In this document: positions 1-7,801 of the stretch, piece by piece
Numbering within the stretch: position 1 is the first letter of the stretch
Layout of the letters: the number at the start of each line of letters is the position of its first letter
DNA from: JAUWOY01 sp034431315
GTDB taxonomy: Bacteria; Chloroflexota; Anaerolineae; VGOG01
DNA: 35,939 nucleotides
Assembly: GCA_034431315.1 (NCBI GenBank)
Contig: DAOUDK010000101.1
Coordinates: 1-35,939, forward strand
Direction of reading: 5' to 3'
Position numbers and translations under genes: made by a program
The notes under the pieces: generated by a model
The model's database searches: none
What the model was told of the DNA's origin: nothing
What the model saw: the letters and a program-made list of their open reading frames with translations, nothing else

Positions 1-119
1 GCTTTCGTCGTTTGCCGATGGTCATCTTATCTTCTGTGGGCGTAGTTCCCTCCGGTAACATTATCATTTGAGTGAACCATACCGTTTCGGTAACATTTTA
101 CATGAATGAATGCGGGGTG

Positions 120-148
120 TTGCCAAAGGAGATGAAATGTTGTATACT
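120..148 (+). promoter_or_regulatory. sigma70-type promoter of the hsd operon
   Basis: The -35 box TTGCCA (120-125) and -10 box TATACT (143-148) are separated by exactly 17 bp, with transcription expected from about 155. It is the only good promoter seen before hsdM. Upstream, the decamer CGGTAACATT occurs twice (from about 53 and 89) and could be an operator; that is inference. Confidence 0.55.
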
Positions 149-263
149 ATGCCTAGCCACATGGACTTGGGGTTACGGAGTCGCGACTCCAGCAATCCCA
201 ACATTTGCTCTTGATGGCCCAAGAGACGGACTCTGTGAGACTACGCACCAGGGAGATTTCTGA

Positions 264-1832
264 ATGCCAGCCAATAACACCAATATCGAAAAACGACTCT
301 GGGACGCCGCCGACGAGCTGCGGGCGAACTCGCGGCTCAAGGCGTCCGAGTATTCCATCCCAGTGCTGGGGCTGATCTTCCTGCGCTACGCCGACCACAG
401 ATTCGCCCATGCTGAGCAGGTGATCACGGCGGAGCGAGTGCCAGCCACCACACGCCGCCAGCGCCCCATCACCCGGGACGACTACCACGCCCAGGGCGTC
501 CTCTACCTGCCCGACAAAGCGCGCTTCCAACACCTGGTGGAACTGCCGGAAGGTGAGAACATCGGGCGGGCCATCAACGGCGCGATGAAGGTCATCGAGG
601 CGGAGAACCCAGACCTCAAAGATGTGCTGCCCAAGACCTACAACCGCCTGGGCAATGACATCCTGGTCACTCTACTCAAGACCTTTAACGCTATCAAGAT
701 GGACCTGGAGGGCGACGTCTTCGGGAAGATCTACGAGTACTTTCTGGGCAAGTTCGCCATGAGCGAGGGGCAGCGGGGCGGCGAGTTCTTCACCCCTACC
801 TCCATCGTCCGGCTGATCGTGGAGATCATTGGGCCTTACCACGGGCGCATCTTGGACCCGGCCTGTGGATCAGGTGGCATGTTTGTGCAGAGTGCGCGCT
901 TTGTCCAGCGGCATCAGGGCCAAAGCAGCGATGTCAGTCTCTATGGTCAGGAGCGCGTAGCCGAAACCGTTCGCCTGTGCAAGATGAATTTGGCGGTCCA
1001 CGGCCTGGCCGGCGACATTCGCCAGGGCAACACCTACTACGAGGACATCCACCGCAGCGTGGGCAAGTTCGATTTCATGATGGCCAATCCCCCCTTCAAC
1101 GTCAACCGCATTGACAAGGATCGCATCAAGGATGACCCCCGCTTCCCCTTTGGCCTGCCCCGCGTGGACAACGGCAACTACATCTGGATCCAGGTCTTTT
1201 TCAGCGCGCTGAACGCATGGGGTCGCGCCGGCTTTGTCATGGCCAACTCCGCCAGTGACGCCCGCGGCTCCGAGCTGGAGATCCGCAAGAAACTGATTCA
1301 GACCGGCACGGTGGACGTGATGGTCGCTGTGGCCTCTAACTTCTTCTACACCGTGACCTTGCCTTGCACCCTCTGGTTCCTGGACCGGGGCAAAGCCGGG
1401 ACTGACCGCCATGACAAGGTGCTGTTCCTCGACGCCCGCCATGTCTACACCCAAATTGATCGCGCCCACCGCGAATTCACCCCGGCGCAGATCGAGTTCC
1501 TGGCCAACATCGTGCGGCTCTACCGAGGCTGGGAGCCGGAGACGGCCCAGGGCAGCGCCGACCTGATGGCGGAGCACTTCCCTGACGGCGTCTACCAGGA
1601 TGTGGCGGGACTGTGCAAAGTAGCGACGCTGGATGAAGTCGAGTCACAGGGCTGGAGCCTGAATCCCGGACGCCACGTGGGCGTGGCCGAGCGCGAGGAA
1701 GAGGACTTCGACTTCGCCGAGCGGCTGGTGGAACTGCAGGAAGAGTTGGAGGTGCTCAACGCCGAGGCGCAAGAGTTGGAAAGCCAAATAGTAGAAACCA
1801 TCACGGAGCTGCTAGAAGGGATAATTCAGTGA
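264..1832 (+). CDS. hsdM: Type I restriction-modification system, modification subunit HsdM
   Basis: N6-adenine DNA methyltransferase of 522 residues. It forms an M2S complex with HsdS and, with HsdR, the restriction enzyme. An HsdM N-terminal helical domain covers about residues 8-140. The SAM-binding motif I is DPACGSGGMF near residue 198 and the catalytic motif IV is NPPF near residue 275. The C-terminus is a Glu-rich coiled coil (about 475-522) of the sort that contacts HsdS. Length is normal for the family. The ATG is preceded by AGGGAGA. The stop overlaps the hsdS start (GTGA), so the two genes are translationally coupled. The first gene of the operon lies about 115 bp after a good promoter. 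All key motifs are intact. Confidence 0.95.
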   Translation: MPANNTNIEKRLWDAADELRANSRLKASEYSIPVLGLIFLRYADHRFAHAEQVITAERVPATTRRQRPITRDDYHAQGVLYLPDKARFQHLVELPEGENIGRAINGAMKVIEAENPDLKDVLPKTYNRLGNDILVTLLKTFNAIKMDLEGDVFGKIYEYFLGKFAMSEGQRGGEFFTPTSIVRLIVEIIGPYHGRILDPACGSGGMFVQSARFVQRHQGQSSDVSLYGQERVAETVRLCKMNLAVHGLAGDIRQGNTYYEDIHRSVGKFDFMMANPPFNVNRIDKDRIKDDPRFPFGLPRVDNGNYIWIQVFFSALNAWGRAGFVMANSASDARGSELEIRKKLIQTGTVDVMVAVASNFFYTVTLPCTLWFLDRGKAGTDRHDKVLFLDARHVYTQIDRAHREFTPAQIEFLANIVRLYRGWEPETAQGSADLMAEHFPDGVYQDVAGLCKVATLDEVESQGWSLNPGRHVGVAEREEEDFDFAERLVELQEELEVLNAEAQELESQIVETITELLEGIIQ

Positions 1833-2989
1833 GCTCTAGGAACGCTCAGTGGAAGGAACTAACACTTCGCCAAGTACTCTCTCTTGAATACGGAAAAGGG
1901 CTGCCGCAACGCAAGCGGATCAGCGGTCCGTATCCTGTTGTGGGTTCCGGCGGAGTCACCGGCTACCATTGCCAACCGCTCATAAGTGGGCCGGGTATTA
2001 TCGTTGGACGTAAGGGATCCATAGGCACGGTCTACTTTGAGAAACGGGATTTCTGGCCCATTGATACGGTCTACTATGTTGAGCTGGACACAACAGAACA
2101 CGATTTGAGATTTGTCTATTACATGCTCCTGCAACTCGACCTGAACAGGCTCAACACCGATGCCGCGGTACCAGGTCTCAACCGGAACGTAGCATATGGT
2201 CAAAGGTGCAATATCCCTCCTCTCCCCACCCAGCACAAAATCGCCGCCATCCTCTCCGCCTACGACGACCTCATCGAGAACAACACCCGACGCATCGCTA
2301 TCTTGGAGGAGATGGCGCAAGCGATCTACCGCGAGTGGTTCGTCCACTTCTGCTTCCCCGGCCATGAGGAGGTGGCCCTCGGCCCCGTCCCGGAGGGCTG
2401 GGAGGTGGTGAAACTGAGGAGCATCGCTGATGTGAACGCCTCCAGCATCAGCAAACGCAATGCGCCAAGCCACATCAACTATGTTACTATCAGCTCAGTT
2501 TCCACTGGCCGAATTGAGAGGATTGAGCCAATGGCTTTTGCTGATGCTCCAAGTCGAGCACGCCGCGTTGTAAGACATGGAGACACCATCTGGTCTACTG
2601 TCCGCCCAAATCGTAAATCATACTGTCTGATTCTTGACCCAGTGCCCAACATGATTGTTTCCACTGGATTTGCTGTCATCACACCGCGGACCACACCGTA
2701 CACTTATCTCCACCATGCCGTGACTACGCATGAGTTCGCTGAGTATCTGACCAATCACGCCACTGGCGCAGCGTATCCGGCTGTGAACACTGGCGATTTT
2801 GAGAACGCTGATGTCATGCTGCCTCCTAGTGAGCTTCTGCATACATACCATAGGATCGTTTCGGATTTCTATATTGAGAAGCAGATCCTGCACGCAAAGA
2901 ATGATGTTCTTCGTCGCACCCGCGACTTGTTGTTGCCGAGACTGGTATCAGGAGAGATAAAGGTTGGCAGAGTGAGAATCGACGGGTAG
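1829..2989 (+). CDS. hsdS: Type I restriction-modification system, specificity subunit HsdS
   Basis: DNA-recognition subunit of 386 residues. Two target recognition domains are visible. TRD1 covers about 1-140, including YPVVGSGGVTGYH and GPGIIVGRKGSIGTVY. The first conserved spacer helix is IPPLPTQHKIAAILSAYDD followed by a coiled coil through EEMAQAIYREWF. TRD2 covers about 190-345 and opens with PEGWEVVKLRSIADV. A shorter second helix ends in RTRDLLLPRLVSGEIKV. The start is GTG and overlaps hsdM by 4 nt. Both TRDs read visibly more AT-rich than the conserved helix and hsdM, which fits the TRD swapping known in this family. The bipartite target sequence cannot be read from sequence alone. 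Confidence 0.93.
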   Translation: MSSRNAQWKELTLRQVLSLEYGKGLPQRKRISGPYPVVGSGGVTGYHCQPLISGPGIIVGRKGSIGTVYFEKRDFWPIDTVYYVELDTTEHDLRFVYYMLLQLDLNRLNTDAAVPGLNRNVAYGQRCNIPPLPTQHKIAAILSAYDDLIENNTRRIAILEEMAQAIYREWFVHFCFPGHEEVALGPVPEGWEVVKLRSIADVNASSISKRNAPSHINYVTISSVSTGRIERIEPMAFADAPSRARRVVRHGDTIWSTVRPNRKSYCLILDPVPNMIVSTGFAVITPRTTPYTYLHHAVTTHEFAEYLTNHATGAAYPAVNTGDFENADVMLPPSELLHTYHRIVSDFYIEKQILHAKNDVLRRTRDLLLPRLVSGEIKVGRVRIDG

Positions 2990-3022
2990 GAATAGAACCA
3001 TCTGGGGGATGGAGACGATAAC

Positions 3023-3697
3023 GTGTCTTTTGTAATGCATGGGGCTCGTGAAATACTTGACATTGCTGGGACACCTCCGGTTCTAGTCGAGTTGGTAGAA
3101 GAACTAGAGAGAGCCGTGAATAAGGGATCTCCGAGAGCATTTGATCTTGCGAAGTCTTTAGTAGATAGCGTCTGCCAAACCATCCTAAACGACAGAGCCG
3201 CGGCGGCGAACGGGCAGTTGGATACGCCACAGTTGTTCCGGAACACTCTCCAGAATCTGCAGCTTTTGCCTGCCGACCATCCCGACTCACGTGCAGTGCA
3301 CGAAGGATTAACCAGGACGGTGCGAGGATTGCAACAATCAGTCCAAGGGCTTTGTGAACTGCGAAACCGCGAAGGGATAACCTCTCACGGACCAGATGCG
3401 TACACACTATCTCTTGAACCAATCCAGATTCTCCTAGCAGCCCGTGCCGCTGACACCATCGTTCATTTCATATACAAGGCTCACAAGCGCTATCCACCGG
3501 ACACAGAGAAAGGCCGCCTATACTACGAGGACCACAAAGGCTTCAATGAATATGTCGATGACTTGCACGAGGCTGTTCAAATCTTCGATCTAACTCTTTT
3601 GCCGAGCCAAGTTCTTTTCTCCACTGACGAAGATCAGCAAACCTATCGAGAGTACCTTCTTCAATATGAGGCCATGTACGAAGAACTCGAAGACTGA
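3023..3697 (+). CDS. Abi_C-like (abortive infection C-terminal domain) protein inside the hsd operon
   Basis: Predicted soluble all-helical protein of 224 residues with no signal peptide. The central part carries the layout I associate with the Abi_C family (PF14355): a helix DLAKSLVDSVCQTIL near 42-56, a middle helix around 90-110, then LRNREGITSHGPD near 113-125 (the lRNxxGxxHG signature) and a following helix rich in Ala. Family members accompany restriction and other phage-defence genes; no catalytic activity is established. It lies 33 bp after hsdS and 30 bp before hsdR on the same strand, so it is probably co-transcribed. The start is GTG with GGGGATGGAG upstream; an ATG four codons later is an alternative. 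Base composition is more AT-rich than hsdM/hsdR, which suggests separate acquisition. Confidence 0.65.
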   Translation: MSFVMHGAREILDIAGTPPVLVELVEELERAVNKGSPRAFDLAKSLVDSVCQTILNDRAAAANGQLDTPQLFRNTLQNLQLLPADHPDSRAVHEGLTRTVRGLQQSVQGLCELRNREGITSHGPDAYTLSLEPIQILLAARAADTIVHFIYKAHKRYPPDTEKGRLYYEDHKGFNEYVDDLHEAVQIFDLTLLPSQVLFSTDEDQQTYREYLLQYEAMYEELED

Positions 3698-3727
3698 TAG
3701 ATCGAAGAACAAGGATTGAGAAGGCAA

Positions 3728-6700
3728 ATGCCCCTAACTCCAGACGCCGAAGATGCCCTAGAACGCGCTACCCTCGACCTCTTTGAAGAGCTGGGCTGGC
3801 AGACGGTCAACGCCTTCCGCGAGACCTACACCGAGGCATACGATGTCTCAGGTGGCGGGCCTTCCCTTGGCCGGGCCACGCGGGCCGAGGTGATCCTGCA
3901 CCCCCGGCTGGAGGCCGCCCTCGCCCGGCTCAACCCCGATCTACCCCCGGAAGCCCTCCACCAAGCTGTCGAGCAGCTCACCCGCGACCGCAGCGCGATG
4001 ACCCTGGTCCACGCCAACCGGGAGATCTACGCGCTGCTCAAGGACGGCGTCAAGGTAGCCTACCGAGGCGCGGATGGCGAGGAGCAGGTGGAGCGGGTCA
4101 CGGTCATTGATTGGGCCAATCCTGCCCACAACAACTTCCTGATGGTTCAGCAGTTCTGGGTCACCGGCGACATCTACACCCGCCGCGCTGACCTGGTGGG
4201 CTTCGTCAACGGCCTGCCGCTCCTCTTTGGGGAGCTAAAGGCTCACCACAAGCGTCTCAAAGACGCCTATCGCAAGAACCTCAGCGACTACAAGGACACC
4301 ATCCCCCACCTCCTCTGGTACAACGCCTTCATCATCCTCTCCAACGGCAGCGACAGCCGCATCGGTACCATCACCTCCGAATGGGAGCACTTCAGCCCAT
4401 GGAAGAAGATCAACAGCGAGGGCGAGGAAGGCATCATCTCCCTGGAGACCCTGATCCGAGGCTCTTGCGCACCGGGTCGCTTCCTGGACATTGCTGAGAA
4501 CTTCGTCCTTTTTCAGGGAGTGCGTGGTGGTCTCATCAAGATCGTGGCCAAGAATCACCAGTACCTGGGCGTGGAAAAGGCTATCACAGCGGTGGGTCAG
4601 ATCAGGGATAACCGAGGGCGGCTGGGCGTCTTCTGGCACACCCAGGGCAGCGGCAAGAGCTTCTCAATGATCTTCTTCTCCCAGAAGATCCTGCGCAAGC
4701 TACCCGGTAACTGGACCTTCGTCATCATCACCGACCGCATTGACCTGGACGATCAGATTTACAAGAACTTCGCCCGTTGCGGAGTCGTCACTGAGCCGGA
4801 AAAGCGTGTTCGGGCGCAGAGCGGTGAGCACCTCAAGCAGATGTTGAGGGAGGATCACCGCTACGTTTTCACCCTGATCCACAAGTTCCACACCCGCAGG
4901 GGCGAGCGCTACCCCAAACTCTCAGACCGCTCCGACGTAATCGTCATCACCGACGAGGCGCACCGCAGCCAGTACGACATCCTGGCCATGAACATGCGGC
5001 ACGCGCTCCCAAATGCCGCCTTCATTGGTTTCACCGCCACCCCGCTGATGGTCGGGGAGGAGAAAACACGGGAGGTCTTCGGCAGCTACGTCAGCACCTA
5101 CAACTTCAAGCAATCCACCGTAGACCGGGCCACCGTCCCGCTCTACTACGAGAACCGCATCCCCGAGCTGGAGCTGACCAATGAGCAACTGAACGAGGAT
5201 ATGAATCGCTTGCTGGAGGAGGCGGAGCTGGACGATGCCCAGGAAGCAAAACTGGCGCGCGAGTTCGCCCGCGAGTACCACCTCATCACCCGCGACGACC
5301 GCCTGGAAAAAGTCGCTGAGGATATTGTACAGCACTTTATCAACCGGGGCTACCTGGGCAAGGCCATGGTCGTCTCCATTGATAAGCTCACCACCGTGCA
5401 GATGTTCAACAAGGTTCAGAAATACTGGTGGTACGCCATTGAGGACTTGCGGGCCAGGCTCGCTACCGCGTCGTCGGAGGAGCGGGCCGTGTTGGAGGCC
5501 AAGATTGCCTTTATGGAAGAGACCGACATGGCCGTCGTCATCTCCCCAGAACAGGGGGAAGTGCAGAAGTTCAAGGAGAAGGGTCTGGACATCCTACACC
5601 ATCGAAGGCGGATAATGACCGAGAACCTGGACGAGGAGTTCAAAGACCCTGCCGACCCCTTCAGGCTGGTCTTCGTCTGTGCGATGTGGCGGACCGGCTT
5701 CGACGTGCCTTCTTGCTCCACCATCTACCTCGACCGGCCGATGCGCAACCATACCTTGATGCAAACCATTGCCCGGGCCAATCGCGTCTTCGGGGAGAAG
5801 GTCAACGGCTTGATCGTGGACTACGTCGGGATCTTCCGCGACCTGCAGCGGGCGCTGGCCATCTATGGTACCGGACCGGGTGGCGAACTCCAGCCAGGCG
5901 AGGAGCCGGTCGAGGACAAAGAAGCCCTGGTCGAGCGGCTACGCGAGGCCATTGAAGAGGCTACCACCTTCTGCGACGAGCGCGGCGTGGACATCAAGCC
6001 GATCCTGAGCAGCGAGGGCTACGAGCGGATTGCCTTGATGGATGACGCCGTCGAGAAGATCATCATCAACGACGATCTCAAGACCAAGTACCTGGCCCTG
6101 GCCTCCAACGTGGACCGGCTCTTCAAGGCCATCCTGCCCGACACGCGGGCTGGGGAATTCAGTCCCAAGCGAAAGGTCTTCACGGTACTTGCAGAAAAGA
6201 TCCGCGCGCTAACGCCCGAGGCCGACATCTCCGAGGTGATGGGCGCGGTTGAGGAGTTGCTGGACGAGTCGGTCTCCGCCAGGGGCTACGTCATCCGCGA
6301 AGCCGGGGTCTTCTACAATCTGAGCCAGATAGACTTCGAGGCGCTCAAGCAGCAGTTTGAGCGGGGGCGCAAGCGCACCGAGGCTGAGAAGCTACGGGGC
6401 ACCATCAATGCCAGGTTGCGGCGCCTGGTGCGCCTGAACCGGAGCCGGATGAACTACTTGGAAGAGTTCCAGAGAATGATTGATGAGTACAATACCGGCT
6501 CTCGCAACGTCGAAGAGTTCTTTGACAAGCTGATCGAGTTCGCCCAACGACTTGACGAAGAAGAGCAACGTGCTATCGCTGAAACTCTCAGTGAAGAAGA
6601 GCTTGCCGTCTTCGACATCCTTACCCGCCCCGAGCCCGGCCTGAAGGAGAAAGAGAAGCTTGAAATCAAACGTATCGCTCGCGAGCTCCTAGACACTCTC

Positions 6701-6901
6701 AAGCGAGAGAAACTGGTGCTCGACTGGCGAAAGCGCCAGCAATCCCGCGCGGCAGTACTGATCGTTATCAAAGATATGATCTGGCGACTTCCCGAACGCT
6801 ACACCAACAAGATGTGCCAGCAGAAAAGCACCCAAATCTACCAGCACGTCTACGACAACTACTGGGGAGCAGGGCGGAGTATCTATGCAATGGCGGCGTA
6901 G
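3728..6901 (+). CDS. hsdR: Type I restriction-modification system, restriction/translocase subunit HsdR
   Basis: ATP-driven DNA translocase and nuclease, 1057 residues, the normal size for HsdR. The N-terminal PD-ExK nuclease is seen as RRADLVGFVNGLPLLFGELKAHHKR near residues 150-175, with the E-L-K triplet intact. SF2 helicase motifs follow: Walker A (FWHTQGSGKS, about 300), DEAH (VIITDEAHRSQYD, about 405), FTATP (about 437), and motif VI TIARANRVFGE (about 680). The Glu-rich C-terminal helical region should bind the M2S core. I chose ATG 3728, giving MPLTPDAEDALE as in many HsdR proteins. A TTG 12 bp upstream stays in frame and has AAGGA just before it, so it is a possible alternative. No frame disruption is seen, so the system looks active. 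Confidence 0.93.
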   Translation: MPLTPDAEDALERATLDLFEELGWQTVNAFRETYTEAYDVSGGGPSLGRATRAEVILHPRLEAALARLNPDLPPEALHQAVEQLTRDRSAMTLVHANREIYALLKDGVKVAYRGADGEEQVERVTVIDWANPAHNNFLMVQQFWVTGDIYTRRADLVGFVNGLPLLFGELKAHHKRLKDAYRKNLSDYKDTIPHLLWYNAFIILSNGSDSRIGTITSEWEHFSPWKKINSEGEEGIISLETLIRGSCAPGRFLDIAENFVLFQGVRGGLIKIVAKNHQYLGVEKAITAVGQIRDNRGRLGVFWHTQGSGKSFSMIFFSQKILRKLPGNWTFVIITDRIDLDDQIYKNFARCGVVTEPEKRVRAQSGEHLKQMLREDHRYVFTLIHKFHTRRGERYPKLSDRSDVIVITDEAHRSQYDILAMNMRHALPNAAFIGFTATPLMVGEEKTREVFGSYVSTYNFKQSTVDRATVPLYYENRIPELELTNEQLNEDMNRLLEEAELDDAQEAKLAREFAREYHLITRDDRLEKVAEDIVQHFINRGYLGKAMVVSIDKLTTVQMFNKVQKYWWYAIEDLRARLATASSEERAVLEAKIAFMEETDMAVVISPEQGEVQKFKEKGLDILHHRRRIMTENLDEEFKDPADPFRLVFVCAMWRTGFDVPSCSTIYLDRPMRNHTLMQTIARANRVFGEKVNGLIVDYVGIFRDLQRALAIYGTGPGGELQPGEEPVEDKEALVERLREAIEEATTFCDERGVDIKPILSSEGYERIALMDDAVEKIIINDDLKTKYLALASNVDRLFKAILPDTRAGEFSPKRKVFTVLAEKIRALTPEADISEVMGAVEELLDESVSARGYVIREAGVFYNLSQIDFEALKQQFERGRKRTEAEKLRGTINARLRRLVRLNRSRMNYLEEFQRMIDEYNTGSRNVEEFFDKLIEFAQRLDEEEQRAIAETLSEEELAVFDILTRPEPGLKEKEKLEIKRIARELLDTLKREKLVLDWRKRQQSRAAVLIVIKDMIWRLPERYTNKMCQQKSTQIYQHVYDNYWGAGRSIYAMAA

Positions 6902-6942
6902 GAAACACTCCAACCATGCTCTAAAGCCACAACCCCAACCAT

Positions 6943-6980
6943 GAAAAACACGTCCAGTGATCTTCCCCAGTCGTGTTTTC
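6943..6980 (+). terminator. hairpin downstream of hsdR
   Basis: GAAAAACACG (6943-6952) pairs with CGTGTTTTC (6972-6980) around a 19-nt loop, 42 bp after the hsdR stop. The A/T-rich stem suggests a weak terminator for the hsd operon, but the T-run lies within the stem. Confidence 0.35.
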
Positions 6981-7060
6981 GGCGCATGATTTGCATCGGA
7001 ATTCCGACACAGGATACTGAAAGCGGTAATGCCGGCGATGGCCGCACTGTCATGCCAGGC

Positions 7061-7089
7061 ATTTTCCCCACACCCGTGGGGGTGAACCT
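7061..7089 (+). CRISPR. solitary 29-nt type I-E-like repeat (copy 1)
   Basis: The 29-nt unit has the usual architecture of type I-E repeats: an inner CCCCAC..GTGGGG palindrome and a GGGTGAACC end. It differs at its last base from the copy at 14492-14520. There is no second unit at a spacer's distance, so it is an orphan rather than an array. Confidence 0.55.
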
Positions 7090-7092
7090 CAA

Positions 7093-7124
7093 AGGGCCAG
7101 CGTAAGTCTGCTGGCCCTCTTTTG
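7093..7124 (+). terminator. intrinsic terminator (copy of the one after the CRISPR array)
   Basis: The stem AGGGCCAGC (7093-7101) and GCTGGCCCT (7110-7118) is followed by CTTTTG. It has the same sequence as the terminator at 14524-14554. Confidence 0.8.
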
Positions 7125-7190
7125 TTGCTGTTCAATTGACAGTCTTCCCCCGACCGCTCACCCACCAAATCCAACCTCGCCGACGAATGG

Positions 7191-7219
7191 TTGACCTCTG
7201 CACCTCATTCTGTTATAAT
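7191..7219 (+). promoter_or_regulatory. strong sigma70-type promoter, module copy 1
   Basis: TTGACC (7191-7196), a 17-bp spacer, then TATAAT (7214-7219). The boxes and most of the spacer (CTCATTCTGT before the -10 box) recur at 14824-14852 and 23087-23115. It now drives only a truncated ASKHA gene. Confidence 0.8.
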
Positions 7220-7273
7220 AGGCCCGCACAGCCATTGTTTTTCATCACCGATAACTGGAGGCTAAAACTGAAT

Positions 7274-7468
7274 ATGTCCTATCAAGTTGATTTCGAGCCC
7301 CTCGGTCGGCGGTTGCGAGTTGACCGGGGCATCTCTATACTGACCGCTGCTCAGCAGGCCGGGGTGGGCCTGGCTTCTATCTGCGGGGGAAAGGGCACCT
7401 GCGGCCGCTGCAAGGTGCGGGTCCTCGAAGGCCAGCTCTCACCGTTTTCCCCACCCGCGTGGGGGTGA
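7274..7468 (+). pseudogene. 5' fragment of the ferredoxin/ASKHA activator gene, truncated at a CRISPR-like repeat
   Basis: The ATG follows AACTGGAGG. The first 57 codons repeat those of the intact gene at 23168 with few changes (SYQVDFEPLGRRLRV and CGGKGTCGRCKVRVLEG are shared). It keeps three of the four 2Fe-2S cysteines. Homology ends at 7443 after the codons for QLSP. From 7444 the sequence is a 29-nt type I-E-like repeat, which adds a few codons and a TGA stop. The promoter, 5' UTR and Shine-Dalgarno are also copies of the 23.1 kb region. The 64-residue product lacks the fourth cysteine and the ATPase domains, so it is a remnant, although its promoter remains strong. Confidence 0.85.
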
Positions 7469-7472
7469 ACCG
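7444..7472 (+). CRISPR. solitary 29-nt type I-E-like repeat (copy 3) at a rearrangement breakpoint
   Basis: Begins GTTTTCCCCACCC and ends GTGGGGGTGAACCG, exactly 29 nt, the usual length and shape of type I-E repeats. It sits exactly where homology to the ASKHA gene ends (intact gene: CTCGCCGTT then GAGCGA; here CTCACCGTT then TTCCCC). The variant loop (CCCGCG) differs from the other two solitary copies. Confidence 0.6.
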
Positions 7473-7707
7473 CCCGGCTGCTCCGCCAGATTTTATCGTA
7501 GTAGATGGCGACCCGACCAGGTCCTTCCCTGCCAATGGGATCATCCAGCAATTAGATGATTGCGACTCCAGCCTGACGTTCGAGAAAGCCGACATCTACA
7601 GCGGCAAGAATATCAGGCTGGGCAAGGAGCGGGTACTGCGCCACGTCGTCCTCCCCTACCGCCTGGTACGCTCCAGCAGGAGCTTCAGCTTCTACGAGCG
7701 GATATAG
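7473..7707 (+). pseudogene. unidentified gene fragment following the I-E-like repeat
   Basis: An open frame continues from within the repeat and encodes about 78 residues (PPDFIVVDGDPTRSFP near the start, RSFSFYERI at the end). The stop (TAG, 7705-7707) falls inside the palindromic element at 7701-7790. No start codon has a ribosome binding site; the only in-frame starts lie within the repeat. It reads like the C-terminal part of a larger protein joined at the repeat. I do not recognise the family. It is not part of the ASKHA gene. Confidence 0.35.
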
Positions 7708-7790
7708 CGCAACGGATAGGCAGCGGATAAGCGGATAGCTGGCCAATGGCTCCATCCGTTTATCCGCTCCGCCGCAGGCCATCCGCTGCC
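7701..7790. repeat. 90-bp palindromic intergenic element, copy A
   Basis: Outer arms GCAACGGAT (7709-7717) and ATCCGCTGC (7781-7789) and inner arms AGCGGATAAGCGGAT / ATCCGTTTATCCGCT make a long cruciform. A second copy lies at 9157-9246. The left end supplies the stop of the preceding gene fragment. Confidence 0.85.
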
Positions 7791-7801
7791 TGGAGGTGAT
7801 C

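Larger units (their letters stand above)
7004..7130 (+). repeat. detached copy of the CRISPR trailer end (partial repeat, spacer-like segment, I-E-like repeat, terminator)
   Basis: Positions 7004-7023 are identical to the last 20 nt of the 37-nt array repeat (CCGACACAGGATACTGAAAG). The 37 nt that follow (7024-7060) and the 29-nt I-E-like repeat (7061-7089) match 14455-14520, with one substitution at 7089. The match continues through the terminator to about 7128. The bases before 7004 only weakly resemble the 5' half of the repeat. This is therefore a segmental copy of the array's downstream border, about 7.4 kb from the array, with no array attached. Confidence 0.85.

Noticed and set aside
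72..263. 63-residue open frame before hsdM
   Set aside because: It spans the hsd promoter, has no convincing ribosome binding site and no recognisable content.
870..1577. 235-residue frame opposite hsdM
   Set aside because: It mirrors the conserved methyltransferase codons and is a GC-rich shadow.
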